Below, piece after piece: positions 1-12,060 of a stretch of 64,000 bases of DNA. This DNA is from Nannobrachium achirus. Its lineage: Eukaryota; Chordata; Actinopteri; Myctophiformes; Myctophidae. Under the pieces are notes generated by a model, which made no database searches, was not told the origin of the DNA, and was given only the letters and a program-made list of their open reading frames with translations. How positions within the stretch are numbered: position 1 is the first letter of the stretch; each line of letters starts with the position of its first letter. Location: positions 4,245,944 to 4,309,943 of the forward strand of contig OY997642.1 of the NCBI GenBank assembly GCA_963921795.1, given 5' to 3'. The position numbers and the translations under genes were made by a program.

Positions 1-700
1 GTAGCTCATAACATGTCTACGGTGGAGTTTTATGAAAGAAACTCTTTGCAGATAGAAAGAGGATACTCTGAGATTTCCATAGAGCCCCAATATAGGTGAA
101 TTTGAAGTCTATTACAATCAGAGAGCAAAAAACTGTTTGATGCATTGGCTGCTTATGGGAGGTATTGCAACTCTAGATTCATCCAATTAAAATAAAATCT
201 AGTGTTGCAATTTGCGGCTACTGCAAATGTGCTGTCTCTATTGTTTGTTTTCTCTTCGGAGATGAGTTTAAGCCTGGCTACGCGAGGCTAATTGTTTGGT
301 GGGTGAGAGTACTACAAACAAACAAAGCTCATTGTGTGTCGATTGAGACTTTCTAAACATTAACACCGTTTGGGAAAAGTAGACTATACATCGATAGATA
401 AAGTGTGTTTACTAACATTCAAGCCGTTTTGAACATATAGCGTAAATATCTTTGCAGTAGTTTGCTCATAATGTGTTAATGGAGCAGAACAAACTGTTTA
501 AACTATGCTGCAAATGTGCCGTCTCTATTTTTCGGTGGGCGATCATCAACAAACAAAGAAAGCTCATCTTGTCGATTAGACTTTGTTTACATGAACGACG
601 TTTGGGGAAAGTATACAAAGTATACATACATACATGCATAATATATAACTATCTTTGCAGTACTTTGCATACCATTCAAACCGATTAGGCATTAGTCTTT
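1..700. repeat. Two diverged direct copies of an unclassified repeat
   Basis: Bases 220-460 and 505-700 share, in order, CTGCAAATGTGC, GTCTCTATT, CAAACAAA, AAGCTCAT, GTCGATT and ATCTTTGCAGTA. The copies are strongly diverged. No coding sequence is supported here. Confidence 0.6.
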
Positions 701-932
701 GCAGTAGCCTAGTTTGCAGGACATTCAAACAGTTTGGGCATTAGTAACGTCGAACGTCGGTCGATGTTTATTGCGTTCACTGTCAAACGTGATTCTAACC
801 TGGGCAAAATGTAGTAGTTTGTCTGCTTTCTGTGCTTTCTCTGTAAAGAAGATGGTTCAACAAAATGTTCCTCTGTAGAAAAAGTGTAGTTAGTCGTTGT
901 TGTTGTCGTCTCAAAAATCAATGTCGCTGTGG

Positions 933-1320
933 CGTGATTATGGATCCAACTGGGAAAGATGGATAACCACGCCCCGGACTCATTTTTGAAGCTTGTGATT
1001 GGCTGAACCGGACGTAGGGAGCGCTCCGTTGTAGTCACTTGGACCGCGCGAGGTGCACCAAAACCCAATTATCATGGCGTTTATCGTGCGCTTAAATATA
1101 ACGATTGCATTCACCACGGCTTCGTAACTCGCGCGGCGCTCCGCCGGCCGCGCGGCCCTGGCCCGCTCTTCGCGGCCACTCGCGCCTGCGGCGCTCGGGG
1201 GCGAAGAGCAGGGCCAAGGTCCGCTGGCCTTCGCGCCGCTTGCAATGTCGTGGACAATAACTGAAAACGAGCGCTCTATGCCGTTTCCATCCATCTTTCC
1301 CAGTTGGATCCATAATCACG
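933..1320. mobile_element. MITE with 31-bp perfect terminal inverted repeats and GC-rich core
   Basis: Bases 933-963 (CGTGATTATGGATCCAACTG...) are the exact reverse complement of 1290-1320. The core at 1120-1245 is very rich in GC and CpG, unlike the AT-rich flanks. Open frames across it on the minus strand are shadows. Confidence 0.8.
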
Positions 1321-2776
1321 CAGCAGTACCCAGTCAAACAGTATGAATGACAAATGTTTACAGTCCACTGGCGCCTCCCTGTGGCACTCTTTGGCAACTA
1401 CAGTTTTCTGTATGCTGTGCAGACTGAAGTGTTAGATAGTTGTATTTTATGAAATAGTACAAGTGCATTCATTAACCCCATATCTGTTAGCTTTCAAGAC
1501 AGAAAGTTGCCTATACTGTACCTTTCACTTTTCTTTCGTAACTCTGAGAGAGTACAAATGGAACCAAATGGACCCTTAAGGATCCTTTTGGTTACACTTT
1601 AGGGCCTAAAGTGTAACCAAAAGGACCTAAAGTTTAGGCTAGGCTACAGCTCGCCAGAGCGATTTACTGCAACAATAAATAAGCAAAATAAATCCCATAG
1701 AATGCAAAGTCGGTGTAACTATGATAAACCCTGAGCTGCCTGTCTGTCAAAACAACAACATGCTTAATAAATCTATCTACCATTGAAACTATGCTGCTAG
1801 GCTAACTCTTACCTGTCCTGTTGGAGTCTCAGTGAGGACAACACACAGTCCTTGATGAAGACACAGCGGCTGTCCTCCTGCACGTCACACTGGGACGAAT
1901 CCTCCATAGCGTCCATTGATAATTATGATCTATAAAACACTATCTGCATTATCTACTGGGGTGAATCCATAGTGGTGTCCATTAACATCCCACTGAGCAC
2001 AAGACCCAATCTAGACCTATGGTTTATGCTTAGCCGGAATTTCAACTGGCTAGATTACGTCTTTATATAGACCGATTCTGGCTGACTGCATTTAATCCAT
2101 TATTCCATACTTATTGATAAAAAAAAACTGCTTTAATTTGCACACCTGATTTTCAAATTGGACTAAAGTAATTTTAAGAGCTAAAGATCACTAGGCCTAT
2201 ATAGTCTAGTTTAGTTTTAGTCTAGTTTAGCCGTCATTTGACGTTTCCAGTTGAACGATATATCAACGTTTGGATGAAAACGATGTTTAGACCATAACAT
2301 ATGTTTTACATTTTTATCAAGTTGTTCATTATCGGATGCTAACAGTATAGCTTGAAATAATTAGATCTCCCGGTTCTACCTTAATAGTTGTAGTTTGCAT
2401 CCACTGAGCAGTTTTCTGGCCATTGCACATCTTTTAGCCGTCTAAAAAAGCTGGGCAATAAGTCCTTTGAAAAATTCTAAAAGTGTAATAAAATATAAAT
2501 AACGGCATAATGCCGTGGTGCTGCTCATGACAGCATACTATTACTTCTCTGAGTTACATAATTCATTCTGACAGCAACAAACAAACACACACGGCTGTCT
2601 CCCCACATCCCCACCATTATTCAATGATAATGATTAAATAAATAATAATAATAATAATCGTTTTATAGCTATGCATCAAGTTAGTTTTGTTGTCAAACAA
2701 AATGCACCGACCTAAAACGAACAGCGGGAGGCGATATGTCAGATACTAATAGTGCAGGATACTTCCTTATTTGTAC
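1321..2776. other. Intergenic; only a small perfect palindrome
   Basis: No gene is seen. A perfect 41-base hairpin lies at 1584-1624 (20-base arms starting CCTTTTGGTTACACTTTAGG around one G). A TAA run is at 2638-2660. Confidence 0.6.
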
Positions 2777-2845
2777 CAGTGGCCGTGGTCTAGTAGTTAG
2801 TGTACAGGTCTGGTAACCAAAAGATTACAAGTTCGAACCCCGCTG
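2777..2845 (+). mobile_element. tRNA-derived SINE head
   Basis: An A-box-like TGGTCTAGTAG and a B-box-like AGTTCGAACCC are spaced as in a tRNA promoter. The anticodon stem does not fold as a proper tRNA, so I read it as the head of a SINE. The tail is not clear. Confidence 0.6.
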
Positions 2846-3917
2846 TTTACCTATGTCAAACACCAATATCAATAAATTCAATCAGCCGCGGTACAACGTG
2901 TTGTAGGTCAGTCAATCTAAGAGAAAATATGGCTACCCCAAAAAATTGATACAAAGGGTTTTCAATGGATTCTGGTAGCATTGGTCATGCTAAATAACAT
3001 AGTAAAAATCTACCTCCCGGAAAGCCGCCATTTTCAAGATGGCGTCTCAGATGGTTGCGGGGAGCTTAAAATGGCTATATCTCGAATGAAAAAAATTATG
3101 CAAATGCTTTTTCAACTGATTCTGGTACCTCTGGTCATGCTTGAGAACATACTAAAGATTTAGGAAAATTCACCTTCCAGAAAGGCTTCATTTTCAAAAT
3201 GGCGTGACTGGCGTCCATGAAGGCCTGTGGGAGCTTCAAATGCCTATAATCTGGGATTTATATGTAAGAAAATTATTGTACTATTGTACAATTATGCACT
3301 AGTGACTAGTTTTAGATTTTTGGCATGGTGTTAGGTATGGGCATAATGTCTTCAAAAAACATAGCAAACAAGTTGGGCTCACCCCCTAGTGGTCTGTTTG
3401 CAATGAATCCAATATTAAATAGGTCAGTATATGGTTGAAACCCCAAATAATTGATGGAAGAGAATTTTCTATGGATTCTCTTACTATTGGGTATGCTAAA
3501 TAACATACTAAAGGCTTAGGGGAAAAGAAATACTGGAAATGCAGACTTTTCAAAATGGCACATATTCCCTCCCAATTTATATGCATTTTAAGCTCCATGG
3601 ACGCCATCGTGAAAATTATGCCTTTTCAGTGGTTTGTTTCTCCTAAGCTTTAGGATGTTATTTAGCATACCTAATAGTAACAGAATCCATTTAAAAATCG
3701 CTCCCATCAATTATTTGGGGTTTCAACCATGTACAGACCTATTTAATAATGGATTCATTTCAAACAGACCTCTAGGGGGCAAGCCCAACTTGTTGCCGAT
3801 GTCTTTTGAAAACCTTATGTCCATACCCAACACCATGCCAAAAGTCAAAAACCTGTCACCAAGTGCATAATTGTTATGATTTTTTACACATTAAATCCCA
3901 GTTTATAGGCATTTTAA

Positions 3918-4414
3918 CTAATTTCTAGCCGATCCCAAGTATACTCGTGAAAAATACTCGAGTATTTAGAGTGCCGATCCTGAGTATACTCGCGAAAAGT
4001 ACTGTATATGGAGTAAAGCCGGTTCTCCTACCCTGTAGCCGAGCGGAAGGTCCTGGCATGATCGGCCTCGCCGATTCATCATCATCACGGATCCACGTGC
4101 ACAAAATATAATCCCATAACATGGAGGCCGACGGGGAATCGCATCTTTAATGTCCATTATCTCGAAACAACACTTTTAAAGCCAAGGATGGCATTAGATT
4201 CTCGCTAATAAAACACATGTTGAAAAGCAGCGATCCACCATTACACAACCGCATGTTGATGACGATTGCTTCCGGTGAATGACGTCATGACGTCAAACCG
4301 GAAGTGTTTACGCAATGGACTTCTGGCCTTCAAAATAAGACAATGGAAGTGTATGGGAGCCTGCGGGCGGCACGCTACACATTTAACCCGTTCATGTCTG
4401 GAGCACTAAATGGG
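3918..4414. mobile_element. piggyBac-like non-autonomous insertion
   Basis: TTAA flanks both sides (3914-3917 and 4415-4418) and the insert interrupts the fold-back arm exactly at a TTAA. The flanking TATAGGCATT..AAGCTCCC is continuous in the opposite arm near 3220-3250. Terminal repeats are weak. Confidence 0.6.
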
Positions 4415-4589
4415 TTAAGCTCCCGGCAACCATCGTGGACGCCAGGCACGCGCCATCTTGAAAATAAAGCCTTTCAGAAAGGAATATTTTCCTCTATTTT
4501 TAGTATGCTCTAAAGCATGTCCAGAGGTACCAGAATCAGTTGACAAAATATTAGCAAAATCTTTTCCATTTGAGATATAACCATTTTAA

Positions 4590-5204
4590 CCCACTTACTG
4601 CCAGGGGCCACAAGGTGCCGCTAGAGTGCCAGACATTTCTCCATAGGCCTTTGCTCTAACTTCCGGGTACACAGGCAGAAGTGGCTTGGGCTTTCACTGC
4701 AAACACTGTTATGAACAAAGACCGGAGGAAGTGAGCTAACAGTTAGCTATTGGCTTCTTTATTTTTTAGAAGCCCGATCTGAAGCTATTTAGCCGCAAAA
4801 AAACTTTGTCGCTGCCCTGGGAACACAGTTCAGAGAAAAAGGTCTCTAAGGTTGTGAGTTTGTATTGGAGTCGGCGGCGCGGTGCGGCGGCGTTACTCGA
4901 TTACGGGCCGATGTAAACAGAATCGCGGCCCGGGGCATGGATGGAAATTTAGACCGGGGCTTTGTTATATGTCGCGCCGCCGACAGTATAGATTGACTTT
5001 TTTTGGGGGGGCTCTAAACTTTATTCTAAAACATTTTCAATGGAATAAATCGTCGGACCATCTAGACTTGGTCGTTGGGAAGCGTAGGACGAGCCAGGAC
5101 CACCCACATCTCTACAAGCAGCTCAGGGTAAGTAAAATAGCAAAAAAAAATATTGTATTGTATTGAAAAAATCCCGAACTTGTCCGGGATAGGCACAAGA
5201 AGGG
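4590..5204. mobile_element. piggyBac-like non-autonomous insertion
   Basis: It is flanked by TTAA (4586-4589 and 5205-5208), with ends CCCACTTACTGCC and GGCACAAGAAGGG as imperfect inverted repeats. The uninterrupted site AGCTTAAAATGG is present in the opposite arm near 3065. Confidence 0.65.
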
Positions 5205-5383
5205 TTAAGCTCCCCACAGTCAACTCGGACGCCATCTTGAAAATGGCGGCTTTCTGGGAGGTAGATTTTGGTAGATTTTGAGTATGTTATTAAGCACACC
5301 CAATACTACTAGAATCCATTGAAAAACCTTTTGTATCAATTTTGTTGGGGTTAAGCCATATTTTCTCTTAGATTGACTGACCT

Positions 5384-5969
5384 GGGGTACAGGGTCTCAA
5401 AACCAAGAAATTGCTGCTGGCTGCCATCATTTTCACTGCTTTCGGCTGCCGCTAACGGCGAAATGTAGCCGTTTAAATGACGTTGATACAATGTCGAGTC
5501 TATGTATAGACCAATTTAAACCCTTGATAAATTAGTTTTAGCTAGACGTCTAGTTGACGTTTAAACGTACAAGTTACGTCATTTAGCCCTCAAATTGCTC
5601 GTTGGGATAGGCTGTAGCGTAGCCTAGACACTCACGACAACTTTCAGCGGCTCTTAACAGAGTATGTGTTGCTACTTTAACTTTAAAGTTACTTTAAATG
5701 CTGAGTGTTAGTTGGTTGTCATGTCCCGTCCAGGAGTGGATTATTGGAGCTGGAGCAGCGCTTGTGTTGCAAGTGATTGTGTCCTGTGGTCGTCATGGTA
5801 ACGCCATGGGGAGGGGGGATGGGGGGGGTATTGTGTGTATTAGAAAGTAATCGTCCTGTTGCTGTCCGTCTCCATGGTAACGCGGTGGTTTGCTAACAGT
5901 GGCTAACGACAGACAGTATCCTGTTCAACACAAAAACCCCAGTAGTCAGCACTAGTGAGACCTCTACAT
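5384..5969. other. Intergenic, nothing recognised
   Basis: Unique-looking sequence with short GTAACGCC/GCCATGG stretches and a G-rich tract at 5811-5829. I see no gene or repeat. Confidence 0.4.
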
Positions 5970-6352
5970 CAGGGTCTTCAACGTTTTCAGGCCAAGGACC
6001 CCTTAGTTGAGAGAGAGATGAAGCAGGGACCCCACAACCTTTACATAGATTCCATATAGTTTCATCGTTTGACAGTGTATTTTGGATTCATGTCCATCTG
6101 TGTTTCCAGATATTGAATCACTTGCCCCGTCATTACCTATAAACTTCACCTTTTACTCTGTACTTAGTCTGCTCTTTTTCCCCTCTACACCAAACCTCTT
6201 TGCCTACAGTTCTCACAATATGGACACTTGGCTTCAAATTGTTAATATAAAAAAGGAGAAAAAAGGTTTCTATCCCACAAAGATTTGGAGGACCCCCTGT
6301 AGTAACTCTGAGGACCCCCTAGGGGTCCCGGACCCCCTGTTGAAGACCCCTG
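5970..6352. mobile_element. hAT-type MITE with exact 8-bp target duplication
   Basis: CTCTACAT occurs at 5962-5969 and 6353-6360. Ends are CAGGGTCTTCAACG and TTGAAGACCCCTG, typical hAT-style termini. A similar left end (GGGGTCCTCAACGTTTTCAG) lies at 59589. There is no transposase. Confidence 0.88.
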
Positions 6353-6721
6353 CTCTACATTATGGGGACTGCCCATAAGTCCTAGTGGTCTGTAGCAGTA
6401 TAGCAAACCGCGGTCGCGTCTGCTTTTTTCGGCCGTTTTTCGCCGCGGACCAGGCCTTCAGACCACCGCGTCCGCCTCGCCGAGACGCATCCATACAGTT
6501 TACAGTTACAGTTTAGGCATTTAGCAGACGCTTTTAATCCAAAGCGACTTACAATAAGCAGATACAACATCGCAATAATAAACAAGATAATAGGTCAGTA
6601 CATTAACAGCAATATAACAATGTAAATGGATATCTATCTAGAGAAAAACACAATATAATCAAGTTCTAAAGAAACCTAACAAACAAATGCTTCATGTATG
6701 GTCATTGATTTTACTGTAGTG

Positions 6722-8430
6722 CTAAGGGTTTAGGTGGAGTCTGAAAAGGTGAGTTTTCAGTCCACGGCGAAAGGTAGCGAGTGAGTCCGTTGTTCTAAGT
6801 GCGACAGGGAGTTTATTCCACAACTTGGGAGCCAAGAGGGCAAACTGTCTCGGACGAGTGGATTTTTGCCCTGGAGTTTTTAGCGAGGGTTCGGTCAGCA
6901 TCCCTGTGTTGGCTGATCTAAGTGAACGAGTGGGGGTGTAGGGGTTGATCAGCTTTTGGAGGTATGGAGGAGCCATACCTTTGGCTGCTTTGAAGGTCAG
7001 CATCAGTGTTTTGTATTCCATGCGGGCCGCAACCGGGAGCCAGTGGAGGCTGCGGAGAAGGGGAGAGACATGTGAGAACTTAGGCTGGTTGAAGACCAGT
7101 CGTGCCGCGGCATTTTGGATCAGTTGGAGAGGTTTAAGTGCACATGCCGGGAGACCAGTGAGGAGAGAGTTACAATAGTCGAGTTTTGATATGACAGATG
7201 TCTGAATGAGGAGCTGCGCTGCCTCCTGGGTGAGGAACGGTCTGATTTTACGGATGTTATAGAGTGTGAACCTACAGGACCGGGTGACTGATGCAATATG
7301 TGCCTTAAATGATAGCTGGGTGTCCAGGACCACACCAAGGTTTCTAGCAGTCGGAACTGAAGTCACCAATGCATTATCTATGGAAATAGTGAGATCTTGC
7401 ATGGGGCAAGACTTAGCTGGGAAGAAGAGTAGCTCCGTCTTGTCCGGGTTCAGCTTGAGGTGGTGGGCTGACATCCACTGTGAGATGTCGGCCAGACATG
7501 CAGCAATGCGCTCTTCCACCTGGGTGGCAGAAGGGGGGAAGGACAAAAACAGTTGAGTGTCATCAGCGTAGCAGTGATATGATAGATTGTGAGCAGAGAT
7601 TACAGCACCAAGGGATTTGGTGTACAGGGAGAACAGCAGAGGGCCAAGTACGGATCCCTGGGGGACTCCCGTTTGGAGGGTTCGGGGGGATGAAAGCAAA
7701 CCTTTCCATGAGACCTGGTAGGTCCGGTCCGACAGGTAGGAGGAGAACCACTTTAGTGCCGTCCCGGTGATGCCTAGGTCAGCAAGGGTGTCCAGGAGCA
7801 GCTGGTGATTCACTGTGTCGAATGCCGCTGATAGATCCAGAAGAATCAGGACTGCAGAGTGGGATGCAGCCTGGGCAGCATGGAGTGCTTCTGTGACTGC
7901 TAGGAGTGCCGTTTCTGTGGAATGGGCCGGTTTAAAACCTGACTGGTTGGGGTCCAGCAGGTTGTTCTGTGAGAGATGGAGAGAAAGCTGGTTAGAGACC
8001 ACACGTTCAAGGGTTTTTGAAAGAAATGAGAGGAGGGATACCGGTCTGTAGTTCTTGACGTCCGAGGCGTCAAGAGTTGGTTTCTTGAGGAGTGGTGATA
8101 CTCTGGCTGTCTTGAAGGCAGCTGGGACACAGCCTGAAGTTACAGAACTGTTGATGATGGCGGTTATGAAGGGGAGTAGGTCAGGTGCGATCGTCTGGAA
8201 GAGTGGAGAAGGGATTGGATCCAGGGCACAGGTGGTAGGTCTAGAGGAAGTCACTAGTTTTATGACGTCATCTGCAGAGAGAGGGGAGAAGGAGGATAGA
8301 CATGTTATGTTAGGGATACAATTGCGTGTTTTCGACACTGTATTCTGGGGGAGATGGGAGAATGAACTACTGATATCATCAACCTTCTTTTCAAAGTAGG
8401 TGACAAAATCGTCCGCTGAGAGGGATGAAG
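6722..8430 (-). CDS. LINE L2 reverse transcriptase domain
   Basis: An open frame of over 538 residues with reverse transcriptase motifs in order: KNYRPVSLLSFLSKTLERVV, LLDLSAAFDTVNH (motif A), TGVPQGSVLGPLLF (motif B), CYADDTQLF (motif C) and LKLNPDKTE. The C-terminal part SKLDYCNSLLTGLP and HWLPVAARMEYK is typical of L2/CR1-group LINEs. The frame stays open upstream of 8338 (FVTYFEKKVDDISSSF) up to the homopolymer near 8432-8448, where a frameshift separates it from the endonuclease. Otherwise it shows no stop, so this copy is young. Confidence 0.87.
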
Positions 8431-8439
8431 GAGGGGGGG

Positions 8440-9663
8440 AGGGGGGGGTTTGAGGAGGGTTGAGAATGTGCTAAACAGTTTCCTAGGGTTTGAGGTACAT
8501 GATTGGATCTTTGTGTGGTAGAATGATGATTTTGCAGTGGAGAGTGCGAGTGAGAAACCTGACAGGAGTGCGTGAAAGTGAGATAGGTCCTCTGGTTGCT
8601 TCGTCTTGTGCCACTTCCTCTCTGCCGCCCTGAGAGGTGTTCGCTCAGTTCTGAGGGTTTCAGATAGCCACGGAGCCGGTGGATTTGGGCGTGCTGGCCT
8701 GGTCGAGAGAGGGCAGTGCCGATCGAAGGCTGAGGAGACAGAGGAGAGAAAGGAAGATGTTAGAGTGTCAGGAGGGAGAGAGGGAAGGATATCTGGGGTT
8801 GGGAGGGAGGAGAGAATGGAGGAGGAGAGAATGGAGGGATCCAGGGTCCTCAGGTTGCGTCGTGTGGTGACAGTCCGAGGGAGGGTCTGTTTGGATCTGT
8901 GGATAGAGAGGGAGAGGGAGAAGGTTATGAAGCAGTGATCAGAGTATTTTACAGGGGTAACAATGAGGTTTGAGGGGGAGCAGGCTCTGGTGAACACAAG
9001 GTCCAGTACATTCCCTGCCTTATGGGTGGGAGGGGAAGGGGTGAGGGACAGATCAAATGAGGACAATAGGGATGTAACGGGGAGATACTTCTCTTCAGTT
9101 GGTAGGTTGAAGTCACCCAGTAGAATCAGGGGTGTTCCATCCTCCGGAAATGAGCTGATCAGAGAGTCCAGTTCTTCCAGAAAATCCCCAAGGGTCCCTG
9201 GGGGGCGGTAGAGCACAATGATGGTGAGAAAGACAGGTTGTGTTATTGAAATGGCATGACATTCAAATGTGGACAGAGATAGGTGAGAGAGGTTTAACGC
9301 ACGGATCTTCCATTTGGGAGATGTTAGAATGCCTGTGCCGCCCCCAGTACGATCTGTGGGACGCGGAGTGTGTGTAAATGTATGTGCTGTAGAGAGTGCA
9401 GCAGGAGTAGCCGTGTTATTGGCATTTATCCAGGTTTCTGTCAGTGCAAGGAATTGGAAGGAATTCAAAGTAGCCTGGCCTACAATGAATTCAGGCATGT
9501 TCTTCTTTGCAGCTGAGTGGCAGTTCCAGAGGCCGCCTTGGACTGTAATGCGTTGACTAGGTGAGCGAGGTGGGTAAATTAGGTTATTGGTGTTACAGTG
9601 CTGGGTGTAATAGTGTCTAGTGCGATGAGAGGAGAGCAGAGTAGGAATGGTCGGGAAGCACAT
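8440..9663 (-). CDS. LINE L2 apurinic endonuclease domain (5' part of ORF)
   Basis: The frame encodes an exonuclease-endonuclease-phosphatase fold that nicks target DNA for target-primed reverse transcription. Visible motifs are GLWNCHSA (Asn), LALTETWI (Glu), LYRPPG, LLGDFNLP (Asp/Asn), DLVFTR and KYSDHCFI (Asp-His). All catalytic positions appear kept. The frame runs into a proline stretch encoded by a G/C homopolymer near 8432-8448. After it the coherent LINE reading is in the frame of the RT segment, so the open frame on to 8305 is out of frame. The methionine at 9663 may not be the true start. Confidence 0.8.
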
Positions 9664-9780
9664 TTTTTTTTAAATATGCCAATATAACAATATAATAAAA
9701 CAATATAACAATTAATAACAATATAACAATTATGACAATAATATAATAATTTGTGTCCTAAGAGCAAGTAAAAAGTTATA

Positions 9781-10753
9781 CTAATCCATGTGGGGCAGCT
9801 CCTTTACTGGACGTGTCTGGAGAAGTTCAGGTCCGATTCTTGGATTAGGAGAAAAAAGGAGGTTTAAGTGCAACAAGATAAAAAAGATCGAAGTCCTGCT
9901 TGCTTTGGTAGTATCTCAGTCTAGTCCTCTGGGTGTTCAAGTGGCTCTTCCTGCCACCATGAGTGAGAAGTGTCTGTGACCTGAGTCCTCTTATATGCTG
10001 AACAGCAACAAAGGAGGGGCAGGATCACAGGAACCAATCAGACAGTAGAGTCAGTAGAGTCCAGTAGAGTCCATAGAGTCTTTCGTGTCCCTCTACGAGC
10101 AGCGGTTGGGGAGTTACATGCTAGACTTCTAGACCAGCGTAAACAAAGCTGTTGAAGCAAGCTATTACCTGAAAAGACGCAAGATGCACTGTAATTGGCC
10201 GGTAGTGTATCATGTGTGTATGATCTGCGATGTGATTGGCCAACGTATACACAACGTATACAGATGATGCCGATTACGTCATTTTGCCGCGAAATTCTAC
10301 CCCCCTCACGGCTCATAGAAAACATATAAAGAGAAGGCTTCAGAAGCTGAAAATAACGGAGTGGGTGTTCTAAAACTTTAGAGATTTAACAGTTAGGACA
10401 ATTTTAAGATTTGTTTTATAAAAAAAGTTACATGGTATAACTATAAGCAGCACAAATAGAAACATACCTTTACTGAGCCAGACACCAATATAGCTGAAGC
10501 CAGAAGGCCAGTGTGAGCTGGTGGACCACCTGTGCTGTGCATAATGCACACACCTGCAGTGCAAGGTGCAGCACCTCCAGCTTGCAAAGACAGACAGCTA
10601 ATTGGCAGCTGAGAGCCATACTGCTTAAGTACTGCTGTCAATCAGTGGACCAACCAGTGGGAGGAGGATGGGTGGTGGAAAACGCCCATACTGCTACACA
10701 GTCAAAACTGCCTACAAATACCTACACGTTCTTCTTCATTCAAGGCGTTAGTG
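9781..10753. repeat. Dispersed unclassified repeat, otherwise nothing
   Basis: Bases about 10160-10442 are an inverted copy of 29862-30090 (shared: GGTATAAC/GTTATACC, TAAAACTTTAG, AACGGAGT and GAGAAGGCTT blocks). The rest shows no gene. Confidence 0.55.
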
Positions 10754-10999
10754 TGGTGGTTCACAAACTTCGGGTCATTGTGAAAATAGCAGATCTACAA
10801 GCTCACAATCTACAAGCTCACAACGTTGTGACTTGTGAGCTTATGTAGATATGCTAGTTTCAATTTTTTTATCTATGGAACCGAGTCACATTAAATGCAA
10901 TAGGCCTACCTACAATTCCAAGTGCTTGTCAGGGTGGAGGTCCCCAGTTCAAATATGTTTATGTTGGGGGTCACGGCCTAAAAAGGTTTGAGAACCCCA
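10754..10999. mobile_element. Small hAT-like MITE
   Basis: GCGTTAGTG occurs at 10745-10753 and 11000-11008. Ends are TGGTGGTTCACAAACTT and GGTTTGAGAACCCCA. It contains a copy of the GATCTACAAGCTCAC hairpin motif. Confidence 0.7.
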
Positions 11000-11191
11000 G
11001 CGTTAGTGTGTCGAAGCTTGGAAACAAAGTGCAATCTTATTCATCTTTGAAATGGACCTGTCTATATTAGTGGAGCGAAAGCCTCACGCTTCAAACGTGT
11101 AGATCTGCTATTTTTGATGCTTTTGTGTGAGCGCTGCGCTGTTCATTTGCAGAGGAAAAGGTAAACAAAAAGTTCAAACATGGCAGTCCCA

Positions 11192-11192
<1 letters not shown>

Positions 11193-11238
<46 letters not shown>

Positions 11239-11239
11239 C
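11193..11239. repeat. (TCTG)n microsatellite
   Basis: About twelve perfect tetranucleotide units. Confidence 0.95.
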
Positions 11240-11251
11240 AGGAGGTGTGAG

Positions 11252-11840
11252 GTAGAAGTTGGCGCGAACGAATCGAGTCTTTGAACGGCTCTTTAAATGA
11301 ACGATGAGATCCGGTTCACACTATAGGGAGCCGTTCCCTTTTCTTTCATTTTTTTTTCTTTTATTGAGGAGGGGGAGTAAATTCTTTACTTAAGTAAAAG
11401 TATCAATGGCCTACTGCAATGTAGAAATAATGTTACAAGTAAAAGTGTGGAATTCAAAATGTTCGTTGAATAAAAGTACAAAAGTATCGGTATCAAAATG
11501 TACTTAAAGACAAGTAGCCTACCAATAGTAGAAAGTATTCATTATGCAGAATGTCCCATTTCACAGGTTTTCCAATTAATACAATTTAGAAAAATCATCT
11601 GAAAATAGCCGATCTACAAGCTCACAATGCGTCGCAACGTAGATCGGCTATTTTCAAATGGCGGAAATGTAGGCCTATATATGGCCGAAATGTATATAGG
11701 GTTGAAGTGATTTGTAATTACAATCCAAATCTACAAAGTAACTGGTAACTAAAATGAGCCAGTCTTTTGAACAGCTCTTTGAAAGGAACGGCTCCCAGAG
11801 ATCTACTACTCACTTCAAAGAGCCATAAATCCCATCTCTA
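11252..11840 (-). mobile_element. hAT-like element related to 61694-61865, interrupted
   Basis: The right end ATAAATCCCATCTCTA is the inverted left end of the clean copy at 61694. The left part shares GAACGAATC, TTTGAACGGCTCTTT and GGGAGCCGTTCC. The middle holds other sequence, including a GATCTACAAGCTCAC hairpin at 11598-11660. Confidence 0.65.
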
Positions 11841-12060
11841 GTGTGAGGTTTGTGTTGTTATCCAGTGATTGTCCTGTGGTTGCCGTGGTAACCCAGTGTG
11901 AGGTTTGTGTTGTTATCCAGTGATTGTCCTGTGGTTGCCGTGGTAACCCAGTGTGAGGTTTGTGTTGTTATCCAGTGATTGTCCTGTGGTTACCGTGGTA
12001 ACCCAGTGTGAGGTTTGTGTTGTTATCCAGTGATTGTCCTGTGGTTGCCGTGGTAACCCA
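11841..12060. repeat. 55-bp minisatellite, four units
   Basis: GTGTGAGGTTTGTGTTG starts at 11841, 11896, 11951 and 12006, exactly 55 bases apart. The units are nearly identical (one G/A change in the third). Confidence 0.95.

Larger units (their letters stand above)
2905..5383. mobile_element. Fold-back element with two nested TTAA insertions
   Basis: The left end AGGTCAGTCAATCTAAGAG matches the right end inverted (to 5383). Homology between the arms continues inward to a centre near 3590 (for example 3312-3506 against 3670-3870). Removing the insertions at 3918-4414 and 4590-5204, each with one TTAA, leaves an element of about 1.36 kb with arms of about 680 bp. There is no coding capacity. 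Confidence 0.82.
6496..9780 (-). mobile_element. L2-clade LINE, near full length
   Basis: Non-LTR retrotransposon in minus orientation. Endonuclease and reverse transcriptase regions follow each other, and the 3' end near 6500-6555 reads TTGTAAGTCGCTTTGG..AAAGCGTCTGCTAAATG, the well-known fish L2 tail, followed by ACTGTAA-like repeats. The 5' limit near 9780 is approximate; no ORF1 was recognised. It lies outside the receptor gene. Confidence 0.88.

Noticed and set aside
2777..2845. Possible tRNA gene
   Set aside because: The stems do not form a full cloverleaf; only the promoter boxes are tRNA-like.
8305..8440. Continuation of the LINE endonuclease frame
   Set aside because: Beyond the homopolymer the coherent LINE sequence is in the other frame, so this tail is a frameshift product.
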